DNA of 64,000 bases from Megalobrama amblycephala. Taxonomy: Eukaryota; Chordata; Actinopteri; Cypriniformes; Xenocyprididae. Positions within the stretch are counted from its first letter, which is position 1. Every line of letters starts with the position of its first letter. The stretch is from NCBI RefSeq assembly GCF_018812025.1, contig NC_063045.1, positions 56,307,457-56,371,456 on the forward strand, in the 5' to 3' direction. This document shows, one piece after another, positions 45,413-56,236 of this stretch. Below the pieces are notes generated by a model. The model had not been told where the DNA came from and made no database searches. It worked only from the letters and a program-made list of their open reading frames with translations. A program made the translations under genes and the position numbers.

Positions 45413-46154
45413 TTAAGCCTTGTTTACACTGCACGCGTGTGCGGCGCGTTACGACTGCGGGAAATGCGCTCTCGAACGGAGAAACACACGATCTCCAAAC
45501 CATCGATCAAAGCGTGCTAACGTTTTAGGACAGGTCGATGGTATAGAAATCATGCCCGAACGTTAGCGTTTGTCAATCAAGCCAACCCGTCCATTCAGAA
45601 ACCGAGAAATTTGACACTTTAAGGTAAGGAGGCTGATCTCTCAGGTTGACGCGCGAGCTGGCTTGACTGAAGTTTTCGTGAGGATTTATAGTTTATGGAC
45701 TGTTTTGATTTCGGTAATTACATCTTGAAAGGCAAAAGCATTGATGGCATCTATAAAAGAGATATCTGAAATAGAAACGAAAGTGATATTGCCTCATCCA
45801 GTGGAGGACGCACGAGAGGAGATCTGTGCGTTTAATTGGTATGTGTATACTGTAATACTTAATTTACAATGCTTATCAGTGGCGTGCACTTTGATCGTGA
45901 AAGTGAAAGTGCCTTTTGCGGTCGCATCGCGGTGCTCCCGATGTGAACGTGAGCTCCAGTCCATTACAATTTAGAGCGGTTAAGGCCCGGGTATACTTCA
46001 TTTCCCGCGTTCCGTTCAGTCTCGCGCGAGCCTTTCAGAGAAACTCCTTTGCCCATGAGCGTGGAAGACGCATATGCGCATATGTGCACCGTCCGTTGTC
46101 ATAACAACCCCCCTTTTTTTTATTCCATGCACCTTGTTGGATGTGAGAAGTTGC

Positions 46155-46235
46155 ACCAGACTATCAATTAATAGTATATTAGTAGTATTATATTAGTATA
46201 TTAGTAGTATTATATTAGTAATAGTATTATATAAT
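46155..46235. repeat. TAGTAGTATTATATTAG short tandem repeat
   Basis: Imperfect 20-25 bp units of TTAGTAGTATTATATTAGTA repeat about three times. Confidence 0.8.
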
Positions 46236-46607
46236 TATATTACACTCTGTAACAATGAGAGAGACACTGCTGTTTACATTTAGTATGGTAAATAAAATAT
46301 TTATAGTAGGCTATAGGTATAGGTAAGTATAGGTAAGATATTTTAGTAGGCAAATTTGATGTAATTGAGAAATAATGCAAAGGAAAGTAAATTTTCTGAA
46401 ATGTTGCGCTTTCTTGCGCTTGAATGTTAATATGGCCCTCCTATGAGGTGTCAATCACAGAAACGGCCCCCCGCCAATTTGAATTTGAGACCCCTGATTT
46501 AGGCATTAAAAACACAAAAAAATCTAGTGGTCTCTCGAATCCAGCCGCTTTGCTTCTGAAATTCTTCTGGTGTGAGTTGACACTGCTTAAAGGATGGAAT
46601 AAAATGT

Positions 46608-46905
46608 GTTTTTCATGTGTTTGTGGTTTTATTTCCCATGGATGGTGTGCAGACACACACAAAGCAGCACAGCAAAAGCAAGTAAACGTACTGTGGTAAT
46701 ATGCAGAATTCAGGTAATTTGGACCATTTTTGTCACCAAGATAAGTGGCAAAAAGTGGCCCAATTTACATGACGTACATGTAAATTTAAGATTCATGAGA
46801 TGATCTCACACCCTCCATCCACAGGACAGAGCAGTATAGAGATGCTTCTGCAGAGTGTGAGTGTATATTGAGTTTCCTGCCACAGGGAGAATGATTGCAC
46901 TTATA
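46608..46905 (+). repeat. 300-bp duplicated block, copy 2
   Basis: Same-orientation partner of 43486-43782. Differences are few scattered substitutions. Confidence 0.88.
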
Positions 46906-46914
46906 TCACGTAAA

Positions 46915-47085
46915 ACAAAGACTATAGAATAACACAAGACATGTCACTCGTATTGTTTTGAATGGGAGAAAGTGTAACGCGCAATATGGCGGAATAAGTC
47001 CCGCCTTCTAAATAAGAGCCAATCGCCGACTGGTAAAATCGTGTCACTTCAGCGGCCGTTAGAATCACCGGTTTCTATAGAAACA
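46915..47085 (+). repeat. Dispersed repeat, copy 2 (GACTATAGAATAACACAAG type)
   Basis: Partner of 14031-14230. It begins 10 bp after the end of the duplicated 300-bp block. Confidence 0.75.
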
Positions 47086-47769
47086 GTCAGACGCGCGCCT
47101 CCGAAGAGACACGCATTTAGGTCTGCGCATGCGCATTAGCTTGATCCAGCCTGAAAAATAGTTTTTTTTGTCATGATTCGAGCGTTTAGAAACTAAATTT
47201 ATGAGCCGGTTGTTGTTAGATTTCATTGGTGATAGGTTGGCGAACAGTTCTGGAGAATTTGATGTTTCCCAATTCAAAGAGATTGCATGATGCCCAGGAT
47301 GCCCGAGAGGCGTTTCAAAGATGGCCGCCGAGTGAAATGACTTGTCTTAAAGGGACTTTGCGTAAAATCAACGAACACAATGTTGGACAGGCAAATCTGG
47401 TCTCGCGAATCCAGCCGCTTCACTTCTGAAATTCTTCTGGTGTGAGTTGACACCACGTAGAGGATGGAACAAAACCTTGCTGAAGCCATAACGCGCCACA
47501 GACGTGTGCAGTGTAAACGAGGCTTTAAAGTAGCCGGAGCAACTTTTCCCTATTTACGGATGAGACTAAACACATGAGTGAGTGATGTATGTATGCAATT
47601 TTGAGCGAAAACCATCACGTCTAAAATATAAACACTTACAAATGACTTACCATAGTTAATCAGGGTAAGATATAAACACATTTTTGAAGAAGGATTGATG
47701 ATGTATTGACTCATTTTATTCAATTTTGTTAATTCTGAACCAAAAAAAGTTACATAGTACACCTTTAAT

Positions 47770-48090
47770 TGAACTTAATTAAATAGTTCACCCAAAAATG
47801 AAAATTTGATGTTTAATTTGCATTGAAATGGTAACACCATCTATATGAATAAAAAAAAAAAAAAACATGCACAGACAAATCCAAATTAAACCTTGCGGCT
47901 CGTGACGACACATTGATGTCCTAAGACATGAAACGATCATTTTGTGCAAGAAACCGAACAGTATTTATATAATTTTTTACCTCTAATACACCACTATATC
48001 CAACTGCCTTGAGCATCCGGTGTGTGAGGTCTGGGAACGCGCTCTGATGCTGTATGTATATGCTCTCACGCATATACTTCAATGAGTAAG
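47770..48090. mobile_element. TTAA-family element, half copy D2
   Basis: It begins TAGTTCACCCAAAAATGAAA (left-end type). Its arm is the inverse of the right arm of 11855-12218, and it continues into the same core sequence (TCCAACTGCC, AACGCGCTCTGATGC). The right arm is missing. Confidence 0.65.
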
Positions 48091-49738
48091 TTAGGGCATG
48101 AAAACGCTGAAGACTTGGTTTTCTTATTTTTCTTTTCATTAGTTACGTTAGATGCTGAACTTGAGTTAGTTTGGGTTTGTTTTGTTCTTTTCTTTTCACT
48201 TGCATCCTTTTTTATCCTTTGGTTTATTATCTTGTTTTTGTCTCTTGCATGATCATTACAGCAAATATTGGTCACAATCTCAATGTTACCTCTTCTATCC
48301 TATAAATATAATAAAGAAGCTGAAAAATGTCTTTTTTTTAAATGTTTTGTGTGTTTGTGCTGTGCTGTTTTTATCTTGGCATAGTTGAAAAACAAGAGTT
48401 CAGTACATGGAAAAGTACTGTCTTCAGCAGGGTCAGATAGTTTGGGGGGGGGGGGGGGGGGGGGGTTGCAACGAGTGTGAGTGCAACTTTCACACACAAC
48501 TGATTGACAGATAAACTAGGAGGGAAACTGAGAAAATATCAACTAATAACACCTGGGAACACATTTCTAGAGTCACACAAACACTGTGACAGAGTGACAA
48601 ACCTCACTGTGAAAAAGATTGCATTAAAGTTTTGAGAGTATATTCTATTATACTGCATATTCACCACAGAGACAGTGTCCCTCGATCTGCTTCAGAGGGC
48701 ATTCGCTTCTGCAGAACAGTTAAATAATGCAAAAACAACACAAGGGCTCGCTGAGACTCACAACTAGAGTGTGAATGGGAGATCCCCCTCTCAACCGAGA
48801 CCAACACTGACATAATTTCACCCGCGTATGTGACCCTGAGATGAATAATGGTGCTGCTTTAGTCTTCTGCCAACTGCTATTCCAATGTCTCTGGTCCCTC
48901 ATCGAGGTTATGATAATGTCCATGAACAGCTCATTTATCTTTCCTCCTTTATAAGAGGCATAATTGGTTGCTGAGAGATACTAAGAGAAACTAACAGAAA
49001 AAAAAAAACTCAGTTGCCGTGTATATACATATATTTACATATACAGTAATAAGGTGCAAAACCAGATAAATTAGATGCATTAGTATGTAAATTTCCTCCT
49101 ACACAGGATCTTTACAAAACAATGAGATATAGGGTACAAAATGCCCCACATTCCAATAAAATTCAGCATTTCATTTAATTTTTTCTTTATTTTATCAAGG
49201 TTTTGACATTAACACTCACTACCCCTAAAACCAGCTGTGCTCAGACAACAGCACAATAATTCATTGGTTAAGACAGATATTAAGCTTAAAACACAGAAAT
49301 TTAAAAATGGATCTTTAGAAGAAACATTGCTATGTCCTGACAGAAGGAAGAGGTTCATTTAAAAAGATGACCTCTTTCACAGGGTTTCACAGCTGTGTCC
49401 CTATATTTTGTCAGCACCATCAGATATTTATGAAAACATTTATAAAATAAGGTAATATCAAAGTCAGTCTCCATATTTTACTTGCTATGAGTTCAACAGG
49501 GTCACAGTCCGCAATGTGTGAGTGTGTTTGAATACTTGACCATGTTGAGCTCATACAAAAATACAAATGTAATAGAATTATTCATAAAAATACATATAAA
49601 ATTTAATAAATAAAATATTTATATGCATTTTAAAAATTTAATTAAATAAAAATATTAATATATTTATAAATATGTTATATAACAAAATAAATTATGCACA
49701 TACACTTTTACATAGTGTATGTGTATATTTTACATATG

Positions 49739-49778
<40 letters not shown>

Positions 49779-50140
49779 ATACACATAGTATACACATATA
49801 TGATACATGTAATAAGTCCTATTTATATATTATATACAAAAATAAATACACTAAGAAAATTAATTGTGATAATATAAAATAATATATTTTTGTAAATTCT
49901 TGACACATTAATTTTATATCTGACAGCTCTGACTCATATTAAGAACTAGGCAGAGGAAAACAAAGGCAACGAAATATTGCACCCAAACGCAGGTAAGCAC
50001 CTCTGAATATATATGTAAAAAAATGTTACATGACACATTTTATTTTTCAGTTCTTAAGCCTATTTTGTCCCAGCACTCAAGAACCACTGAAAGCAGTTTA
50101 GCATTTTAACAAGTATATATGTAGGCTGACATGTGGGCAA

Positions 50141-50183
<43 letters not shown>

Positions 50184-50530
50184 GACTAATTATGTATTAT
50201 TTTCAGTTATTTCAGCTCAAAAATAGGAACTCTGAGTCCAAGGTTACATAAAATCAATTGGGTGTTCCTGTCTAAGCGCTTAAACCGGATGCTCCACCAG
50301 TGTTAAAAGAGCAGTGATGAGCGAGCCTCCCACCACACACAAAAGCAGTGCTGCTGAATGTCAAAGAAAGCATTGATTTTGCTTTTTCAATATGTCTGCT
50401 GATTACTCATTCAGTGCGACTATGCCACAATCAGACGAAGTGATTCAGTATGGATGTTGCAGGTGGGAGGTGTTAGCGCCCTCACACACACATCTTATAT
50501 GGGCTTAGACCTTCGCTATCACCTGTAACC
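48091..50530. other. Unassigned sequence with simple repeats
   Basis: A G-run of about 22 lies at 48444-48465, adjoining an inverted fragment of the 26542-26988 MITE at 48370-48420. (GA)n lies at 49752-49779 and (GAAA)n at 50139-50183. No gene is recognised. Confidence 0.5.
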
Positions 50531-50531
50531 A

Positions 50532-51230
50532 GTGTTGGGGAAAGTTACTTTTAAAATAAATGCATTATATTGCGTTAATCCCTAAAAAAGTAACTAATTG
50601 CAGTTACTTTTTATGGAAAGTAATGTGTTACGATACCTTTGTGTTACCTTTTCTCACATGAGCTGGGCTTTCTTGTTTTTTAATAGTAAAAAAGTTCTAT
50701 TTTTGGCAAATGCAAAGGCCCTTTGCATCAAAAGTGAAACGAATAGGCCCTATGCAAATTCACACCTGTACAGTAGAGGGCGGCACTCAAACAAACCTTT
50801 CAGCTGTGCTGCCATTCTGGATTGCAGAAGAAAGTTCTCTTACTTCAACAATAAAAACTCATTTTTGCGTATGGTTGAAGTGGATCATTGAAGGTCAGCA
50901 GCAAAGACATTGGTTAATAAAGTGAGATTAAATACATAAAGTATATTTGTGTTAATATATGTAATTATTGCGGGTTTGCATTTGACTGTTTTTATTCATT
51001 TTGAGATATACTGAATCTTTTTTTGTGCAAGTGAGATGAGTAACCCTCATGTTTACACAGCGCACACAACTCTGTGCTTACTCCAGAATTCTCTCAACAT
51101 GGAGACAGGAGAGGTGTCAGTCAATAATGGGAAAACTTGCATTACTTATTTGAAAAAGTAACTTGGATATTTTGTTGTAAATTTAAAAGTAATACATTGT
51201 TTTACTTGAAAAGGTATGATTATGTTACTT
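50532..51230. mobile_element. hAT-type element (AGTGTTGGGGAAAGTTAC end)
   Basis: CCAGTGTTGGGGAAAGTTAC followed by CCCTAAAAAAGTAACTAATT is recognised as the end of a very common fish non-autonomous element. The right side (GTAATACATTGTTTTACTTG) is a decayed inverse. Two overlapping short frames at 50598-50925 are not recognised. The same GTTACTTGTAATGCATTACTTG style reappears as a satellite at 62875. Confidence 0.55.
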
Positions 51231-51616
51231 AACAGCAACATGGTGTGGCCCAGATCCGGACCACATCTGGAACATGTGGATTACACGTGGACCAGATGTG
51301 GGCCGACGCTATGCTGCTGTCAGGTGCTTGTAACCCTAGACTCATGCAAGCCCTGTGAACAAACAGTGATAAAAAAAACTGTTTATTTCACAGTCGGATT
51401 ACTGTGGGTGCTGTGGGATCTATTTTATGCTGATATGGAGGCGGCATCTGTTTTGTTCCAAGAAAAACATAAAATCTTTCCATCAAGAACTTTCCAGTCA
51501 ACACAAACAGGAGCAGAGAGCTGAAATACTTACAGTGTAGCAGTGGCATCAGGTCACACATTGTGAATATGCTATTAGTCCTCCGAGCCGTGACCAAGCG
51601 ATTAGCATACACGTTC

Positions 51617-52342
51617 CAGTGTTGCATAGGCGTAATTTGCGGGTGGGACGGGTGGGACATGTCCCTACCACTTTTTGAAAGGGTCGATATTGTCCCCACC
51701 ACTTTTTGAATCATCTCGCGGCATCTCGCGGATATCTAATACAAAAGAAACACCTCTAGTTGATTATCAATTTGAGTTAATAATAGGCGATCTGGCGCTA
51801 GAATGTGTTGTTTTTGAAATCATGTTGAGTGCTCGTTGTCGCTGTTATCAGAGGCGCAACAGTGTTCTCTTGGCGCTCGTGCACACTGCGCAGTGTTCAC
51901 ACGGACGAGCGCTTCAATCTATCGCTTAACTGTTGCAGAGACTCTCTATTCGTTACGTTGAATCACAAAACAAAATACACATAAACGTGTCCCTGCTCTT
52001 GATATACAATCACTGACGAACATCTTTGGGTTTAATGAGAAAAAAAAATCATACATGGTTGGACTCGAACCCAGAATCTCTTGCATGCTAAACGAAAATA
52101 TTGCCTCCAGTCCATCAGGACAATCTATTTTCAACAGCGGATCCACGTATTTATTAACTAATATACATACTCTCGAGACATATTGTATTATAGCAGATGT
52201 AAGGAAGAAACTATCTTATTAATTTTAATATCATATTATTATTATTGTAATAATACAATTACAATACAATTACCCCACCCCTCCACATACACATTCCTGT
52301 CCCACCCACTTTTTAAAACAAAGTTACGCCACTGCAGTGTTG
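51617..52342. mobile_element. Non-autonomous hAT element, 8-bp duplication CAGTGTTG
   Basis: CATAGGCGTAATTTGCGGG at 51625 is the inverse of the right end ACAAAGTTACGCCACTG (to 52334). The next inner block GTGGGACGGGTGGGACATG pairs with CCTGTCCCACCCAC. Identical CAGTGTTG words flank it (51617-51624, 52335-52342). It is 710 bp. It contains a tRNA-like segment on the minus strand and no transposase. Confidence 0.9.
52050..52133 (-). other. tRNA-like sequence inside the hAT element
   Basis: Read on the minus strand, TTTAGCATGCAAGAGATTCT resembles an anticodon arm with AGC. It is followed by GGGTTCGAGTCCAACC, a good B box and T arm. An A-box-like TGTCCTGATGGACTGG precedes. Acceptor-stem pairing is poor, so it is a tRNA-derived relic at best, not a working tRNA gene. 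Confidence 0.35.
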
Positions 52343-54289
52343 GGAAAACTAAATTACGAGTAGCTGTTAATCAACAAGTAAACAAAAAGTAACTAACTAT
52401 ATAAAAAATGTACACAAGTCAAAACACTATACCGCTCCACTATGAAATGGGCAGTGACTCGAATCGCTGAATTGGTTGACTTGCACGAAGCGTATGAGCA
52501 AAGTGACTCACTCAATGAATCAGGCTTTCCAGCGCTGCGGATGAGTGGGTTTACAAGAGCACATTCGCTGTTCAGCTAAATGGCAAAGCAGACCAACTGA
52601 AATGCTCTTGACATGATTTTTTTTTTTTACTTGGAAAACAAAAGAGATTATAACGTAACAAAGTTTTATAATGGTAATAAGCAGAAACAAATAAAAGCAC
52701 GTAACGGTTCAAGATAATTTACGAAAGTGCGCGCTGTAATCTGTGGAATGCGTGTCGTGACATCACCCACCAGACACCACTTTAAATTGGCGTGTGCGAG
52801 ACGATTTGTTATGATCCTTAATTCGTTTTGGGTGTTTGTGGCTAATCTGAACCCAGCAATGGTGAAAAGTCATTCAGAGCCGCACGTGGGCTGCAGTAAG
52901 CCGTGTGCTGTGGAGACAGAATTAGTGCTGGCTCGGCAAAAATGCACGCTCTGCTACGGTCTCGTGGATCCGACTACAAATAAACTCCAGCATTTGGGGC
53001 AGGGGCAGTGTGGTGTTCTGCCATTCAAAAAAACTACATTTTACATAAATTAAATTAAAAACTAAATAGGCATATTAAAGTTTGTAAATAGATCAAAATA
53101 ATGTTCTATACAAAATATAGTATTATCTATTTTAAACAGTATTTCATATACAAGTAAAATATTATATTTTTACATTTTCATTTGTTTTTATAATCACTTT
53201 AATCCAATATATCATCAAAATATAACACCTCCTCTCATATCTTAATGCTTAATTAATGCACTGAATGGCTTAAGCATGTAATGATAGACTACTGAAGGGA
53301 ATTGCAGCCAAACTGCTTCACAGCATTGGGAACAGGGAAAAGCTTATGCCATTTGTAACAAATCCTCATTTCACTAATGAGTTGACACTGTGCCTGAGTG
53401 TATCAACTAATGGCTTCTATCATTACATGCTTACCTCGTCCATTAGCACATAATTTCATTCAAATCCTCCTCTAATATTTCCTCAGGTAGAAAAATGGTT
53501 TTTGGCCATTATTTTTCTGCTCTCGGGTTTGTCCCCTCCTGGGTTGTTCCCTTTTTAACCTTTCTTCTAGCTTTGATTTGATTTGTTCCTGTTTTGTTCA
53601 ATGCTATTGTGATTCAAACCCATTCAAATTCAAACATCCTGCGTTTCCAACCTATTAAAAAAAATCAAAGAGGATATAATTTTCAGTTTTTCTCCATATT
53701 TTGCTAAATCATACATTCAAAACACATTCAAAACAGTAATTTAACATCGTTAGCATCACAAAAGCAACCATGCGTGGCAACAAATATTTCCCTACACTAA
53801 AGAAAGTTTGGCTAAAGTAAAGAAAGCATTGCGTTCATTGTGCAGTCTGGTCATTTGTGATGATTACAGCCTACGCGTTTTTTATTACACCAGAGGGAAA
53901 AATCCACATCCATTTCCTACGCACTCAGAAGCATAATGAATGCAAACTAAGACAAATGTATTAAGCTTTGTGCCGTGATACCAGAACACACTTCAAATAT
54001 TCCTCTAGCACTCTCATATTAGTCTAGAAATATTTGCTTTTGTAAAAAATTGCTACTTTCTTCAGGAAAAGCTATCAAATTTCATTTAAACAGAAGTTAT
54101 AATAATAATAATAATAGAAATAATAATTTCAGGATTTAGTATTTGCAAAGGCTACTATGGGAAAGATCAAAGGTCAAACTTTACTATACCTAAAGGACTG
54201 AAAATAAACAGTGAGAATAATGATCTTTTCTAAACCATGCATATTTACTTAGCTTACTGTATATGAGGACATACTGTACCATAGACTTC
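52343..54289. other. Unassigned sequence
   Basis: No gene is recognised. A 108-codon frame at 52727-53053 lacks recognisable motifs; its first part lies in a CpG-containing stretch. The rest is AT-rich. Confidence 0.4.
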
Positions 54290-54509
54290 TACTCTGTAAA
54301 AAAATATTTTCATGATTTATCACAACATTTTTCCTTTTGTCAAATCAAATTCAATAATGAATGTGGTTCAGATAACATAATATTTTGAGTGTCTGTTGAT
54401 TAAATCAATCGCCTTCATTGTATTAAGTCAAATTTTTAATTTCAATGAACTCAAAATTAAGGCAACCAGGTGACTTACTTTTAAACCAACAATTCTTTTT
54501 TACAGTGTA
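54290..54509 (-). mobile_element. Small MITE, ACTCTGTAAAAA ends, copy 2
   Basis: The left end ACTCTGTAAAAAAATA and right end TTTTTTACAGTGTA flank an interior that is the inverse of 20192-20393 (GATTAAATCAATCGCCTTC, TTTAAACCAACAATTC). Confidence 0.8.
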
Positions 54510-55353
54510 TTGTTTTTTTTATATTAAGTTAATTATATTTGCTACCAAAAAACTATTTTTAGAATAAAACGCATGTTTTGTTATATTTAGCTAATGTCTG
54601 GGGGCAAACACACACACACACACATCCAATAAATTACATTTGTACGAGATGTAAGATGCGGAAATCAGTTTTCCTGGTCTGGAAACTTTCTGGGCTTGCA
54701 AGTTTACGTCTTTCTGCTTCCACATAATCTAATCTAGTTTGGCTAGATTTGTCATGTTCATGTGACTTGGCTCACTGTTTGTCCCTTAGATTAAAAAATA
54801 AACACAGACATATGTATGCTAAATGAATTAGTTTATGGTGTGCATATCATGCTATTTTACCAGCATAACCTCTGCTGGTTTGCTCAGCTTATGATGAAAT
54901 CACACAAGGGTAAATGCGAACGAAATCATCCATCGCTAAATTTGGGTTCTTCCCTTCGGTTTTTTCATGCCCCTATTCAAACTAAAAAAACATTTACATT
55001 TATTCACTTGACGCTTTTGTCCTAAGCTACTTAAAGGGCTAGTTCACAAAAAAATAAAAATTCTGTCATCATTTACTCACTCTCAAGTTTTTACTGGTTT
55101 GGATAAAATGACTTGATTTTATCCATGGGGAATCGATTGGATGGTTGTGGTTTGCTATTGGTCGATCTCATGCAAGTGACAGTTTGCCCCGCTCTCACAC
55201 CAGTAAACACGTCATCAGAGAAGAGATGTCAACGCAAGAAGGAGAGGAAGTTATTTTGATTACAGATTATGAGGGCACGTATAATAAATTATTATTGTCA
55301 ATTTTTATTTCATGGTGACATTAAACTAACTGTCATAATGACACTCTTTCTTG
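54510..55353. other. Unassigned sequence with a solo TTAA-family end
   Basis: CTTAAAGGGCTAGTTCACAA at 55032 is a lone, decayed AGGGTTAGTTCACCC-type end. No partner end is seen before the next element. Confidence 0.45.
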
Positions 55354-55760
55354 TAAAGCCCAAAGTATACTTCACTTTTTACACGTACACGAGGGTCAGC
55401 GTACAGTGCGTGATGCAAATTTTGTCATCAGAAGAGTACACGCACCACCGGATTATTGTAACTGGGGGCGTCGATTCACAAGATAGTCAAAGAAAACCTG
55501 CATAAACAAAACAGAACAGACCAGAACTCGTGCAAGCTACAGCAACAATGGAGGCCTACATAGAAGAGAGATTGTGCAAAGAGGTTAGAAAGTAGCCTCA
55601 TTTGTACAACTCTAGCATGAAAGAATACAAATATGTTTACATAGGTTGTAACTGTGCATGCGTCGAATGCCTGCGTACGCGTACAAGTGAAATGAAGTGT
55701 GCTTTGCAAGGCTGTGCGTTCGACTGTGCGCATAAAAAACGAAGTATACTCAGGGCTTAA
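55354..55760. mobile_element. MITE, AAGCCCAAAGTATACTTC ends
   Basis: TAAAGCCCAAAGTATACTTC on the left pairs with GAAGTATACTCAGGGCTTAA on the right. Inner repeats ACACGTACACGAGG and CGTACGCGTACAAGTG continue the inverse pattern. It is about 407 bp and non-coding. A related single end lies at 45980. Confidence 0.8.
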
Positions 55761-56236
55761 GGTTTCTGGTGAGGAAATGTAACCTTCATAATGATGCCTC
55801 ATTAGGATTCTGTAAGAGTAAGTACTGCATAAAACATTTTTTTAGTCAACATGAGAATAACATTTTGTTTTGTTTTACACCACCTCACGTTTAGTGCACC
55901 TTTAGTAACCTACAGAACATGCTAACAGCTTGGGGCTAAAGCACGAGACACATTCACTGTCAGGTAAACAAAGATAATTTGACCTAATGCATTATTCATA
56001 CGGGAACATATTTAATGAGATGGGAGATAAAGCATATGCGATCAGTTGAATAAATAAAACTAATTCACTAGAGGAGGAGGTTAAATTAATTATGCAGTAC
56101 ATACTCAAAGCAAAGAGTCCAAACACAAACAATACACAAAAACATAACATAATACACACCAAAAAGTGCCACGGGCCAAAAGGAAAGCTCAGTAGATGCT
56201 CTTTCAAAGCTCAGGTGATTCTCTGGTGGGTTTCAT
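55761..56236. other. Unassigned sequence
   Basis: Nothing recognised. Confidence 0.4.

Larger units (their letters stand above)
45413..47528. mobile_element. 2.1-kb TTAA element with long imperfect TIRs, composite interior
   Basis: TTAA (45413) followed by GCCTTGTTTACACTGCACGC pairs, inverted, with GTGCAGTGTAAACGAGGC then TTTAA ending 47528; the match extends through GGCGCGTTA. The interior contains the second copy of the 300-bp block (46608-46905), the second copy of the GACTATAG repeat (46915-47085), an internal direct repeat (46530-46603 and 47400-47474), and a separate transposon-like end (TTAAGGCCCGGGTATACTTC at 45980). No transposase is visible; a 78-codon frame at 45741 is unrecognised. 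Confidence 0.75.

Noticed and set aside
52727..53053. 108-codon frame containing CX2C-like cysteines as a zinc-binding protein
   Set aside because: Cysteine spacing does not match a known pattern and no start or splice context supports it.
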